Made by a program: the position numbers and the translations under genes
Source: Ferdinandcohnia sp047238305
GTDB lineage: Bacteria > Bacillota > Bacilli > Bacillales > Bacillaceae_L
Direction: 5' to 3'
Length of the DNA stretch: 64,000 nucleotides
Assembly: GCF_047238305.1 (NCBI RefSeq)
Contig: NZ_JBDFMO010000001.1
Location: 682,001-746,000, forward strand
The notes under the pieces: generated by a model
Told to the model about the DNA's origin: nothing
The model's database searches: none
The model's input: the letters and a program-made list of their open reading frames with translations, nothing else
Part shown: positions 34,002-43,779 of the stretch, piece after piece
Position numbering within the stretch: position 1 is the first letter of the stretch
How the letters are laid out: every line of letters starts with the position of its first letter

Positions 34002-36410
34002 TTACCCCTCCTGTGCAATATATCTCACAGAACCATACGTGAAATAACTTTTGCTCGAATTCATCCGCCAATAACAGACCAATATTTGACCTGTTGGCAC
34101 ACCTAAGTCAATTAATACTTCTTTCCGATACCCTTGATTTGCATGTTTCCTAGTTTCCGTTACCGTTGCTGTAGCTATATTTTGCGTTTCGTCATCACTG
34201 AATACATCAAAGTTGATATAACCAACATTGCCCATATCTGTCCCACCGTCTACTGACATATTAGCGATAATTCGCAAGTATCGACTATCGTGTTTGAAGG
34301 TAAAACGCTGCACGTTCTCAAATCTGTTCTGTGTGGCTGTCCTATAGAATTGTCCTATTTCTTCCACATTTGCTGTTTTAAAAGTTGGTGTTGAACCTTG
34401 AACAGCAAATCCATGTTGCATGATTCCATCCTGAACAGACAAATAACCGTCAGGTCGTTCCACTGCAAATGCGCCTTGTTTCGCATAAAACCCTCTATAG
34501 TCCATTTGTGCGTATTTATTCGGATTAGATGTAGTGGCCCTTATCCCATCTTGATTAAGTGTCAAGCTTGTTGGTAAAGGTGCTGTTAATCGTAAATCTT
34601 CTCTAACTGTTTCATCTAAGGATGGTGAATATGGCGTTGCAACTCTCCCCATCTCTACCTTAACCGCATCAAAATTTGCCCATGAATACCCATCACACCA
34701 ATAGCCAAACCTTAATTGCATTTCCTTACCTGTATCATTGTAAAATTGAGTAACCGACCTTCTCCATACTTTGTCATTTGATACCCCGTCAGTGAATGGT
34801 AGTTTAACGGAGTTGCCATCTATATATATATAACTAGACGATTCTGTTACATGCCCAGCTAGTCGGTAATAATACGAAATTGTATACCACGTTTTTTCTT
34901 CTAATTTAACAAACATGTTTGTTGCAACGTGTACATCCCCACCATTTGAGTCCATGAACAAAACTTTTTCACCTTTATAAGCGCTAGGTTCATTTAGCCC
35001 AATGTATACACTGTTCACAAATTGCGATTTCCATTGTACAATGTCCGGATTATCCTTTTCAAAACTGCTATTGAGTAAAAGATTAACTCCTACAATTTTG
35101 GTAGGGTCATATCCTTCTTCAAATGTCGTTGCAGCACCAATTTGAATATTATTTGCATTTAATTGACCGATAGCTCCAGCTGATAAGACAAACCCTTCTG
35201 ACGTGATAGCATCTTTGAAAGTTTGACCACCATCACGACTTATTCCTAATCCATTGGAATTAAGTACAACTAAAAAATTAGGATTGTTTTTATCCCTCGC
35301 AATAATACCATTTTCAAATACTAACTCAGTTTGAGCGCTTTTGATGGCTTCTGTAGCAATTTTCACCCATTCATCAAGTGCATTGTAACGTACTATCCCA
35401 TCATCGTTTACAATGTCTCTTAAGCGCTTATTGACGTTATCAAACATAGTTCCTGCGAATGTCTTTTTATAATTCGCTAATGTAACATTTGTCTTGATAA
35501 CATTAAAATTCACATCATACACTTCTGTAATTTCAAGAATACGAGTTTCAATTAACAAGTCATTCATCGGTTCATAAATGATAAATACCCTATCACCTTC
35601 ATTCGGGACAGTCCACGGATACCCTGCAGCTCTCAAATCCACAAAATCAATTGTGATACTAAACTCTGGTGTATCTTCTAGTCGTGCCTTCATTTCTTCG
35701 AGTAAAGTTTCTTGGCTTGTAAATCGTTCATCATTCACTGGTGGTGCGTCAATTTCCCCGAATATATCAGCATTTGGACTTCTGTAATAAGCCGATATCC
35801 CTTCTGCGCCAGTACCACGTATCACAGTCGCTAAGTTGGTTGTATCCACATTCTTTTCAATTGATTTGATATTGTGACCATACCTAAATTGAATGTCTGT
35901 ATCATTTCCAACTTTTTTCTTGAACCTTATATTTGTACTCCAAATATCCATTTCAGCTTTATACCGTTCTAGCCCTTTTTGTAGTAAAGCTAATCGGTTA
36001 TCATTACCTAGATTTTCAAACGATTGAGCATTAAACGAATCAATGATACTAAATGTATACCCTGTTCCATCGAAAACAAATGATAAATAATTGGCAAAGG
36101 TCATAGATCCATTGTGTATGCGTGGTTGTTGTTTGTTAATCAAATCGACATAGATTTTGTGGATAGCTTCAACACGTTTGATAAAGGTGTTTCCGATTCC
36201 TCGTCCAGATACCTTTTTTATGACATATTCCTCATTGTTGAATGTGAGTATTGATTCTTCTTCCACCTTTGGAAAGGAATGTTCATTGTGTTGTGTCGGT
36301 AAAATGGTTAAGGAAATGACCTTCTCACCGTTCACTTTACGATTGAGTGTTAGCTCCTTAAAGTCGGTTAAAAGTTCCTCATTCCCCATTAAATCGCGCA
36401 CTGTGAGCAT
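34002..36410 (-). CDS. Tail-associated protein Tal (prophage endopeptidase tail)
   Basis: 802 residues. The first about 350 residues match the gp27-like hub fold of siphophage Tal proteins (HSFPKVEEESILTFNNEEYVIKKV near residue 45). The middle resembles a lectin-like carbohydrate-binding segment (WANFDAVKVEMG). The C-terminal part is beta-rich. It forms the tail tip and contacts the cell wall. It is preceded by a hairpin terminator that may reduce its level. Confidence 0.72.
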   Translation of the reverse strand: MLTVRDLMGNEELLTDFKELTLNRKVNGEKVISLTILPTQHNEHSFPKVEEESILTFNNEEYVIKKVSGRGIGNTFIKRVEAIHKIYVDLINKQQPRIHNGSMTFANYLSFVFDGTGYTFSIIDSFNAQSFENLGNDNRLALLQKGLERYKAEMDIWSTNIRFKKKVGNDTDIQFRYGHNIKSIEKNVDTTNLATVIRGTGAEGISAYYRSPNADIFGEIDAPPVNDERFTSQETLLEEMKARLEDTPEFSITIDFVDLRAAGYPWTVPNEGDRVFIIYEPMNDLLIETRILEITEVYDVNFNVIKTNVTLANYKKTFAGTMFDNVNKRLRDIVNDDGIVRYNALDEWVKIATEAIKSAQTELVFENGIIARDKNNPNFLVVLNSNGLGISRDGGQTFKDAITSEGFVLSAGAIGQLNANNIQIGAATTFEEGYDPTKIVGVNLLLNSSFEKDNPDIVQWKSQFVNSVYIGLNEPSAYKGEKVLFMDSNGGDVHVATNMFVKLEEKTWYTISYYYRLAGHVTESSSYIYIDGNSVKLPFTDGVSNDKVWRRSVTQFYNDTGKEMQLRFGYWCDGYSWANFDAVKVEMGRVATPYSPSLDETVREDLRLTAPLPTSLTLNQDGIRATTSNPNKYAQMDYRGFYAKQGAFAVERPDGYLSVQDGIMQHGFAVQGSTPTFKTANVEEIGQFYRTATQNRFENVQRFTFKHDSRYLRIIANMSVDGGTDMGNVGYINFDVFSDDETQNIATATVTETRKHANQGYRKEVLIDLGVPTGQILVCYWRMNSSKSYFTYGSVRYIAQEG

Positions 36411-36435
36411 GTGTTCTCACCTCGTTTCAAAATAA

Positions 36436-36462
36436 AAAAGCACCCATTTTCATGAGTGCCTT
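36436..36462 (-). terminator. Intergenic terminator between spike and Tal
   Basis: On the minus strand GGCACTCAT-GAAA-ATGGGTGC followed by TTTTTTATTTT. It is nearly the same as the hairpin at 42352-42382. Confidence 0.7.
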
Positions 36463-36491
36463 TATGTCGCTCTTTGTTCCATTTGCGAAAA

Positions 36492-38201
36492 TTAAACCCT
36501 ATTAATAAATTCCCATACAGGTGGTGTTCCATCATAATCGCCAGTTTTAATACATTGTTTGGAATAATATTTTGAAACACCTAGTTGACTAGACTGGTTG
36601 TGAATAACCTCGCCAGCAAACCACTTTCCAGTTGTCGGATAGCTTCCTATTGCTCCGTATGTGCCAGAGTATGTTGCTATTGCCTGTGATAATTGCCCGG
36701 TCGCCAAATCTATTGTCAATTGTGCTCTTGGTCTAACTGGAAATCCTAGTGCAGTGTCCATTGAAATATTTTGACTACCAACAATGATAAACATAGAATT
36801 AGAGCCACGCACCCACACCGTTTTATTAGCGGAACTGTTTTGAATAACATATTTTTTTCCTTGCGTATTAACTGCTGAGCCACTTAAAACGATTGTTACA
36901 TCATCGGCAATATCATTTTGTACTCCAATCAACATAGAAGGGTGACCTTGTTGTATTTGTAAAGTCCTGTTTGTTAAACCACTTGCTACACTTTCGTTTA
37001 TTCGATATAACTGTGTAACTTCAGGAATGTAATTAAAAGCCTTTCCTTCATAATCTCCACGCTTTAAAAATTGTAGTCCATTATGAAGAATATACGCTCC
37101 ATAAGTAGCCCCACTTACCAAAGATACTGATAACCCTTGCAATGAAAATCGCATTTCAGTAGTGTTTAAGTGGACAAGATTCTCAATGTGGGTATTTGAT
37201 CCAATCGAAACCAATAATGAGTTTATTGTAATGTCTGCCGAAGTTGTGCTGAATGGTACGCATGTTGCGCTAGGGGCTTCAACTTCAATTCCGTCAAATA
37301 GAGAATATACAGAGCTGTTCTGAATACCATACGCTGTGTTACCTAAAGTAACAATATCTCTAACACGATTAGATGCGCCTTTTAAAACCAAACCACTTTT
37401 GCAATAAAGAATTGATAACTTATTCAAGAATGCAACATTTCCATTAATATCATAAGCATCCGCACTTGGACAATCCCTAGCAAAAAGGTTTTCAATATAA
37501 CCTTCTGTTCCAAATTGTATTCCGTTATTTCCTAAATCCAACAATTTTAAGTAGTTTTGATTATTACCATGTAATTGTAAGTCGGTGATAATAATTTTAG
37601 CAGCATTCCCGTTGTCTGTAACCATTTTACCAGTACTGCCAACTTTACCTTTTAAAATAGAGGTATGTCTACCAACACCAGTTAATACAATGCCGGGTGG
37701 TAATACAATGTTGGAAATAATTGCTGTACCTTTCGGAACAATAATTTTTCCTTGGCCTGCTCCGTTATTGATTAAAGAATTAATTAAATTTTGAATAGCT
37801 ACAGTATCATCTGTTACACCATCCATTTTAGCCCCCACTAATGGGGATGGTGGAAACATAATATTAATTTCTCTACTTTGTAAATCTGACGTTGTGTGTG
37901 CCAAGTGCGCATTAACTTTTTCTAAACGAGCATTCAAATTTACCTCTCCGCCACGAGCCTGGACAATCTCTGCGTTACTTTCTCCTGTTTCAGCAACAAT
38001 ACGGTCAAATTGTTCTTTTACGGTGTCTGCTGTTGTCTTGGCTTCATTTGCGTTGGTTTCAGCTGTAGTCGCTTTTGTTAAAGCAGATGTAGAATCACCT
38101 ACCGCTTTATTTATATCTTTTTCTACAAGGTCCACACCTTCATTGTAGGAGTTCCTAAACTCACGAAAGAGACCAGTTAATAATTTTGGAAATCTGCTCA
38201 C
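36492..38201 (-). CDS. Tail spike with pectate-lyase-like beta-helix
   Basis: 569 residues. A coiled coil of about 100 residues (STSALTKATTAETNANEAKT and on) leads to the spike entry motif DGVTDDTVAIQNLIN and a right-handed beta-helix (GKIIVPKGTAIIS, VLTGVGRHTSI). Such trimeric spikes bind or cut surface glycans. It lies between Dit and Tal, while in most siphophages the receptor-binding gene follows Tal. Confidence 0.75.
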   Translation of the reverse strand: MSRFPKLLTGLFREFRNSYNEGVDLVEKDINKAVGDSTSALTKATTAETNANEAKTTADTVKEQFDRIVAETGESNAEIVQARGGEVNLNARLEKVNAHLAHTTSDLQSREINIMFPPSPLVGAKMDGVTDDTVAIQNLINSLINNGAGQGKIIVPKGTAIISNIVLPPGIVLTGVGRHTSILKGKVGSTGKMVTDNGNAAKIIITDLQLHGNNQNYLKLLDLGNNGIQFGTEGYIENLFARDCPSADAYDINGNVAFLNKLSILYCKSGLVLKGASNRVRDIVTLGNTAYGIQNSSVYSLFDGIEVEAPSATCVPFSTTSADITINSLLVSIGSNTHIENLVHLNTTEMRFSLQGLSVSLVSGATYGAYILHNGLQFLKRGDYEGKAFNYIPEVTQLYRINESVASGLTNRTLQIQQGHPSMLIGVQNDIADDVTIVLSGSAVNTQGKKYVIQNSSANKTVWVRGSNSMFIIVGSQNISMDTALGFPVRPRAQLTIDLATGQLSQAIATYSGTYGAIGSYPTTGKWFAGEVIHNQSSQLGVSKYYSKQCIKTGDYDGTPPVWEFINRV

Positions 38202-38215
38202 TGTTTAGCCTCCTT

Positions 38216-39031
38216 TTACAAATAATAAAAGCGGAACTTGAATGAAATCTCGAAAGTTCCGCTTGTTCCTGTTAATCGAAATCCATTCCAACCTGGATTA
38301 AGTGTGATTAACCGCTTATTCGTATTTCTGAATATACTTAGTCCATTCTTTTCAGAGCGCACTCCATTGAGCTTAATCACATCGCTGCTGGACGATGTTC
38401 CAGTATAAATCCACTCATCACCTGTGGTTTCATTCTTTATGGTTAGATTTGTGGAAGCTCCTTTGTATTCAATCACTAGATCCATGTATCGTGGGTCTAT
38501 CTTTTCCCCTGCGTTGTATATATCAAATACGCCCACAGAATGATTGTATTTTAATTCATCCGCAAGTAACCCTTGCCCGATTTGCCAGAGATTCGTGTCA
38601 AATGTAAATGGGTCCAAGGTTGTTCCGACTGATTCAGCCATTCCACTTTCAGCAATCAAAGGAATATCAATAGTCATATTTTCGGTATTTAGCCTTTCGG
38701 GGTCCCACTGTGTTGTGCACTCCACAAACCAACGTTTCCCAGGTTGATACACTTCGCCGATATAAAACTGATTGCCTTTGCTAAATAAACTAAAAAGTTC
38801 ATCTCGTAACAAAAGTGAATCAGCGTAATCCTTAGCAGTTACCAGAAACTCTGCGTTAAGAGGTCTTGGAGACAAATTCCGGCCAAGAGTAACTGCACCG
38901 GGTCTGCCGTCGATATTTTCTCTCGTAACCTCATATGAAGGAGAGGGAATATTAAGCTTTAAACCCATTAAGCCATACTTAGACACGTCTATTTTTACAT
39001 TATTCATGTCCCATATCTGGATTAAATTCAT
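38216..39031 (-). CDS. Distal tail protein (Dit)
   Basis: 271 residues. The N-terminal ring-forming domain of Sipho_tail proteins is clear (ITRENIDGRPG-like VTRENIDGRPGAVTLGRNL at about 36-54), with a C-terminal galectin-like domain rich in beta strands. It joins the tail tube to the tip. Its start overlaps the tape measure stop by one base. Confidence 0.82.
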   Translation of the reverse strand: MNLIQIWDMNNVKIDVSKYGLMGLKLNIPSPSYEVTRENIDGRPGAVTLGRNLSPRPLNAEFLVTAKDYADSLLLRDELFSLFSKGNQFYIGEVYQPGKRWFVECTTQWDPERLNTENMTIDIPLIAESGMAESVGTTLDPFTFDTNLWQIGQGLLADELKYNHSVGVFDIYNAGEKIDPRYMDLVIEYKGASTNLTIKNETTGDEWIYTGTSSSSDVIKLNGVRSEKNGLSIFRNTNKRLITLNPGWNGFRLTGTSGTFEISFKFRFYYL

Positions 39032-41715
39032 TACCTCTCTCCTTTCATATACTGTAACATTTGAGCATTAGTGTTAAGACGGTTGTCCACATGATTGAGC
39101 ATAATTTCACCTATTAAATAATCGTCAAGGTAAACTGGAGCCGGTTGAATCACAATGTTAAATGGTGATGCTCCATTTGTACCTGGGGAACTTCCTCTTC
39201 CCCCATTTGCATTTAATGACATGTCAATAGGAGCGATATTCGGTATGGCTGCATTCGCCATTGCTTTAGCAGATGATTGTATTTTAGATAACATACCATC
39301 CATACCTAAGGCCAATCCTTCACCAGCGAACTCTCCAAGTCCCATTAATACACGAGAAGGCGAACGAATACCGAGAACATTTTTAATAGTGCTTCCAATT
39401 CCACTCGCTATGCTTTTTGCCTTTTCCCATACTGCGGATGCCATAGAACCAATACCATTTATTAATCCTCTTATGATATCTGCTCCAATCTTTGTTAGGT
39501 TGATGCCTCTAAAGAATGACATCACGTTGTCCCAAATGCTGCTAATTGTACTTCTAACTGTTCCAAAAATATTCCTAATACTTGATACCATAGAAGTGAA
39601 CCTGCTAGCTACCAAGTCCCATATAATTTTTGCAATTTCAACGATTGTATTTTTAATTGCGTTCCATATAGAAGCTCCCAAACTACGGATTGAATTAAAA
39701 ATAATGCTTATGCTGGATTGTAAATTCAAGAAAAAGTTTACTACATTATCAACTAAACCTTTTGCTAAATTCTGTCCTGTTGTTGAAAAACTCTTGAAAA
39801 AATTCACTATTCCATCGGCCAATCCTTTGACAAGATTTAATCCTGTCTTTAATAAATTTGTCAAAAGCGTTCTTAATCCTCCGACAAAGGTTAAGGTCAT
39901 CCATCCAATAATTACATCAATCGCTCCAAAGAACAGTTGTTTTATTCCTTCCCACATTTTTGAAAAGTCTCCTGTGAATAGGCCAGAGAAAATTTTTATC
40001 ACGCCCATGATCACATTTAGTGCACCGTTAATTACTTGCTTAATTGCCGTCCACACCATCTCAATCAAGAATTTAATAGCTGGCATTACAAATTCAACCA
40101 CAGCCATAATACCGTTGAATACATTCTCTACCGCGGCTAAAAATTGCGCACCGTTTTGGTCCCAAAATTTCTTGATTTGAGCAATCTTTTCACCGACAAA
40201 TGAGGCGATTATACCAAATGCTTGAATTGCTGTATCCTTTACTTTGTTAAAAATCCCAATCACGTTTTCTCGGAAAGTTTCACTGTTTTTCCATAATGCA
40301 ATCAGTGCTGCACCTAGTCCCACAACTGCAAGAACTGTTAGTCCAATTGGACCAGTAATAATACCCATAATTCCACCTACGCCTGCTAGGGCACCACTAA
40401 GTCCTGCGAATGCTGTTACTATTGAACCTACACTTGAGATTAGCATCCCGGCAACTACTAAAACCGGACCAATTGCAGCCGCGATTGCAGCCATTGCAAT
40501 GATTGCTGTTTGAATTCCGGGATTAAGGTTTTTAAACCATTCAGCTGCTCTTTCTAACATTTTTATTAACGGATCCATTGCATCTAATGTGGATAAAAGA
40601 GCAGGAATTAAAGCATCTCCAATTGTAATTCCAATATCCTTTATTCGATTCCAAAATATTTTCAGTTGAGATTCTGTTGTCTTATAACGTTCACTTGCCT
40701 CTTTTGTAAGGGCGTTGTTTTCTTCCCATGCCTGAGTTCCTAAATCGAGTGCCCCAGTAAATACATCTGATGCCCCGGCTGCACGTAATAACGAGTCTCT
40801 TAATCTAACTTCTGTAATTCCCATCTCGTCTAAAATTCCAATTGCAGATAAACCTCGTTCTTCTGCGGTTGATAGACCTTCTATAAACTTAATCATGGCG
40901 CCAGCTGCATCTTCCTTATAAGCCTTCTGGAAATCACCTGCGCTCATGCCCGCAACTTTCGCAAAGTTATCTAGTCCTTTTCCACCTTTTTCAGCGGCAA
41001 GTTGCATTTCAACCATGACTTTGGAAAATGCAGATCCTCCTGCTTCAGCTTCAATTCCCACGGATGATAAAGCCCCTGAAAAAGCTAGTATTTGAGCTTC
41101 GGACATTCCAACTTGTTTCCCCGCTCCAGCTAATCTTAATCCCATTTCTACGATTTCCGATTCTGTTGTGGCTAAGTTGTTTCCAAGGGCTACGATGACA
41201 GAACCCAATCTGTCAAAATTCTCTTGGGGCATTTGAGTGATATTTGCAAGTCTTGCAAGGGCTGTAGCTGCTTCAGTAGAGCTCATATTTGTCGCAACAC
41301 CCAAATCAGCCATGACACGTGTAAATCCTAGAATTGCTTCATTTTTAATGCCTAACTGTCCTGCTGCCTCTGCAATTCCAGCTATCTCAGTTGCCGCGAT
41401 GGGAATCTCTTTAGCTAAATCTCGAATGCCCTGTTTAAATAATGCCAACTCCGTTTCCGTTGCATCCACAGTTTTTCGAACTCCTGCAAAAGCACTCTCA
41501 AAGTCGATTGCAAGTTTAGTAGCAGAACCACCAACAGCGACAATAGGTGCAGTGACCATCATGGTAAGAGAGGAGCCGATTGAGGTTAAATCTTTGCCAA
41601 CACTCTCCATCTTTTTACCGAACTTTTCTACTTCAGATTGAGCTTGTTTAAATGTGTTCGAAAGTCCCCCCATATTCCCCAGGATACCTACTGTAAGATT
41701 TCCTAATAGACTCAT
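39031..41715 (-). CDS. Tape measure protein
   Basis: 894 residues. The N-terminal TP901-type core (SAFAGVRKTVDATETELALF) is followed by hydrophobic segments around residues 400-470 and a long helical part. A C-terminal glycine-rich end is rich in Asn. It sets tail length; about 900 residues suggests a tail of roughly 130 nm by the usual rule (inference). It overlaps the frameshifted chaperone gene by four bases. Confidence 0.9.
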   Translation of the reverse strand: MSLLGNLTVGILGNMGGLSNTFKQAQSEVEKFGKKMESVGKDLTSIGSSLTMMVTAPIVAVGGSATKLAIDFESAFAGVRKTVDATETELALFKQGIRDLAKEIPIAATEIAGIAEAAGQLGIKNEAILGFTRVMADLGVATNMSSTEAATALARLANITQMPQENFDRLGSVIVALGNNLATTESEIVEMGLRLAGAGKQVGMSEAQILAFSGALSSVGIEAEAGGSAFSKVMVEMQLAAEKGGKGLDNFAKVAGMSAGDFQKAYKEDAAGAMIKFIEGLSTAEERGLSAIGILDEMGITEVRLRDSLLRAAGASDVFTGALDLGTQAWEENNALTKEASERYKTTESQLKIFWNRIKDIGITIGDALIPALLSTLDAMDPLIKMLERAAEWFKNLNPGIQTAIIAMAAIAAAIGPVLVVAGMLISSVGSIVTAFAGLSGALAGVGGIMGIITGPIGLTVLAVVGLGAALIALWKNSETFRENVIGIFNKVKDTAIQAFGIIASFVGEKIAQIKKFWDQNGAQFLAAVENVFNGIMAVVEFVMPAIKFLIEMVWTAIKQVINGALNVIMGVIKIFSGLFTGDFSKMWEGIKQLFFGAIDVIIGWMTLTFVGGLRTLLTNLLKTGLNLVKGLADGIVNFFKSFSTTGQNLAKGLVDNVVNFFLNLQSSISIIFNSIRSLGASIWNAIKNTIVEIAKIIWDLVASRFTSMVSSIRNIFGTVRSTISSIWDNVMSFFRGINLTKIGADIIRGLINGIGSMASAVWEKAKSIASGIGSTIKNVLGIRSPSRVLMGLGEFAGEGLALGMDGMLSKIQSSAKAMANAAIPNIAPIDMSLNANGGRGSSPGTNGASPFNIVIQPAPVYLDDYLIGEIMLNHVDNRLNTNAQMLQYMKGER

Positions 41716-41972
41716 ACCTCTTTCACCTCCGGTCGTTTGATACGATCACCATAATGCTTATAAAAAGCTTCTTTATCTGGAGAATCATTATAATCCCGTT
41801 TTTTTGGATTCTTGTCTTCAACGCCAAATAAGCCAACCGCTATTCGGTTGACTAAGATGTTTGCTTTATTTGTCTCATGCTCTATACCGTAATCGTAGTA
41901 CATGAGAATTTGTTCTATTGACATGTTATTTAACAAATGGTCAGGTGTTGCCCAGGCATACATTGACCCCAT
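41712..41972 (-). CDS. Tail assembly chaperone, T part (made by -1 frameshift)
   Basis: The 86-residue frame from MGSMYAWATPDH has no ribosome site. Its frame stays open upstream to the slippery site at 42017-42023, through RGKPEPIELGRIFAR. It is therefore the C-terminal half of a G-T fusion, as in lambda and most siphophages. The fused product binds the tape measure protein during tail assembly. It abuts the tape measure gene. Confidence 0.82.
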   Translation of the reverse strand: MGSMYAWATPDHLLNNMSIEQILMYYDYGIEHETNKANILVNRIAVGLFGVEDKNPKKRDYNDSPDKEAFYKHYGDRIKRPEVKEV

Positions 41973-41986
41973 TCTCGCAAAAATAC

Positions 41987-42023
41987 GCCCAAGCTCTATT
42001 GGCTCGGGCTTTCCGCGTTTTTT
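41987..42023 (-). promoter_or_regulatory. Programmed -1 frameshift site with stimulatory hairpin
   Basis: On the minus strand A-AAA-AAC (42017-42023) is in the zero frame of the G gene. Seven bases later GCCCGAGC and GCTTGGGC (41987-42009) form an 8-base stem with one G-U pair. The G stop codon lies in the loop and right arm of the hairpin. All three features match classic -1 frameshift signals. Confidence 0.88.
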
Positions 42024-42334
42024 CCGTTTGTTGCTGCTCGATCAGTAATTGGTTTTAAGATAAAATCGAGGAGTGCCATCAGTTGTTCAAAACTTGTATT
42101 GTCAATAATCCAATCCTGCGTAATATCAGGTTGAGACGGTTTACAAATTTTCACGACCATATCCAACATAAGAGGGAAACTTTCGCTAGAACCCGATTTA
42201 AGAACATCTGATTTTGCTGCAATTTCTAAGGTTACTCGTGAGGGAATCTTTGAAACGTCTATGTCTTTACCCGATAAACGAACTACTCTCTCAGCAGTTA
42301 CTAATTTGTCTAAATCTAAAATTTCTTGTGCCAT
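41996..42334 (-). CDS. Tail assembly chaperone, G part
   Basis: 112 residues from the ATG at 42334, behind AAAGGGTG. An N-terminal LDLDKLVTAERVVRL region and a helical C-terminus (FEQLMALLDFILKPI) fit the phage tail chaperone family. It stops at TAG unless ribosomes shift into the T frame. It lies between the major tail protein and tape measure genes, the standard place. Confidence 0.8.
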   Translation of the reverse strand: MAQEILDLDKLVTAERVVRLSGKDIDVSKIPSRVTLEIAAKSDVLKSGSSESFPLMLDMVVKICKPSQPDITQDWIIDNTSFEQLMALLDFILKPITDRAATNGKNAESPSQ

Positions 42335-42351
42335 TGATTTCACCCTTTCAT

Positions 42352-42382
42352 AAATAAAAAAGCACCCATATTAATGAGTGCT
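42352..42382 (-). terminator. Intergenic terminator after the major tail protein
   Basis: On the minus strand AGCACTCAT-TAAT-ATGGGTGCT followed by TTTTTATTT. It starts in the stop codon of the major tail gene. Partial termination here would give more tail tube than chaperone and tape measure. Confidence 0.75.
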
Positions 42383-42960
42383 TATACTGTAGGAATAACA
42401 CCTTGTTCGTCATAAATTTCAAACAACTGCTCTCCAATAGCTTTCGAAACGTCTAATGTACCAACCATCTCGATAGGAGTCATAGCTGGATCTTCTCCGT
42501 CAGCTTCAGGGAATGTTATGTTTAATCCCGTTGCTGTATTTGCCTTAAAAACAGTAATGCTAAATGCTTCGTTTTTATCGTTATAGTTAGTAATTTTAAC
42601 GACTCGCGGACTAAATGTACTTACTCCACCAGAAAGAAGTTTAACGGCTGCTTTCTTCCCTGATTCTGCGTCTGCTGCAACTTCCTCATACTTATCAATT
42701 CCACCACGTAATATAGACAGGTTTTTAAGATTGATTTCCATTAAATCCCCGGCAATCTTAGCCTGGTGGTTAGTAATTCCAGCAACAATTACTCCCGCGT
42801 TATCTGATTTAACCTGCATCTCGTCCCAGGACTCTTCAAAGCTAATACCCCTCATCGCTCCTAAATCAACCAGCGTTTCTTCTGTTTCACCAACTTCAAA
42901 CTTAGCAGAACCAAAACGAATTGTATTTCGTTGTTGAACCGTAGTCATTGCTCTTGCCAT
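42382..42960 (-). CDS. Major tail protein
   Basis: 192 residues, beta-rich, with RFGSAKFEVGETEETLVDLG at the N-terminus and a conserved GISFEESWD pattern seen in phi13/TP901-type tube proteins. It is followed by a strong hairpin, as expected for a protein needed in many copies. Confidence 0.8.
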   Translation of the reverse strand: MARAMTTVQQRNTIRFGSAKFEVGETEETLVDLGAMRGISFEESWDEMQVKSDNAGVIVAGITNHQAKIAGDLMEINLKNLSILRGGIDKYEEVAADAESGKKAAVKLLSGGVSTFSPRVVKITNYNDKNEAFSITVFKANTATGLNITFPEADGEDPAMTPIEMVGTLDVSKAIGEQLFEIYDEQGVIPTV

Positions 42961-42965
42961 TTATT

Positions 42966-43340
42966 TCACTCCCAATATATAAATTTAAAATCTATTGCTA
43001 TATGATAAAGCTTTGTATCTTTTTCATAGTTTTCGTATTCATTTTGAAATGCCACCTGAATAATATTTGAATTTCCCATTTTCCCTTTGAATCGTTGCAA
43101 GATCTCTCTAAGCTCAGCAGCTATTGCCTTGGCTTCTAGATACCTTGGAGAAAAACAAGAAAATTGGTATCTCGGATAAGCTACGTCAATGTCGTGGTGC
43201 CTAACTCCTGAAACCCCCAAATATGCTACTGATGGCATTTTTGCATTTTCAGGAATCCACCCAGGATAAAGCTTGTTTCCAATTAAAGCTGTTAATGAAT
43301 CATGCGTCAAAAGATAATCCCTTAAATCTGTTTCTATCAA
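42966..43340 (-). CDS. Tail completion/terminator protein (DUF3168-like)
   Basis: 124 residues. MIETDLRDYLLTHDSLTALIG and YPGWIPENAKMPSVAY match the minor tail completion family that caps the tail tube. It is five bases from the major tail gene. Confidence 0.75.
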   Translation of the reverse strand: MIETDLRDYLLTHDSLTALIGNKLYPGWIPENAKMPSVAYLGVSGVRHHDIDVAYPRYQFSCFSPRYLEAKAIAAELREILQRFKGKMGNSNIIQVAFQNEYENYEKDTKLYHIAIDFKFIYWE

Positions 43341-43344
43341 GTTA

Positions 43345-43779
43345 TCACCTTCCTTGTCTCAAGATGATTTTTTGTAGACCATCTATCAGGTGCTTTCTCA
43401 TTTTGACCTTACTTTTATCGTAAGCCGGTCTCATAAATGGTCGTGCCGGCTGATGGCTAGAACCAAGTTCATAAAAAGTAACGTAGAAAGAACTCGTTTC
43501 TGTGGTATCTCCATCTCGAGCTCCGACTACCACATTGGCATAGAAAACTCCGTTATTGTTTTTCCCTACTTCAATCCTTAACGAGTCCCGCGTTCTGTTC
43601 GTTGCTCCTATCGGTACTCTTGCATCGGCTTCACGAAATACAATCTCGGCACATTCTGAAACAAGATCGTTCAGTTCCTTCTGAATTTCTTCATCAGCTT
43701 TCCGGAGCATTTTAACGAGCTCTTCTACTCCTTCGACCTTAAGCCGCATTCGATTATTTTGACGTACAGGTCTTGCCAT
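43345..43779 (-). CDS. HK97 gp10-family head-tail protein
   Basis: 144 residues. VEGVEELVKMLRKADEEIQ followed by RVPIGATNRTRDSLRIE and a C-terminal PARPFMRPAYD motif are typical of HK97 gp10-like connector proteins. Its start overlaps the stop of the head closure gene. Confidence 0.85.
   Translation of the reverse strand: MARPVRQNNRMRLKVEGVEELVKMLRKADEEIQKELNDLVSECAEIVFREADARVPIGATNRTRDSLRIEVGKNNNGVFYANVVVGARDGDTTETSSFYVTFYELGSSHQPARPFMRPAYDKSKVKMRKHLIDGLQKIILRQGR

Noticed and set aside
39155..40180. Long plus-strand frame opposite the tape measure gene
   Set aside because: Antisense shadow of a clear phage gene; no ribosome site or family match.
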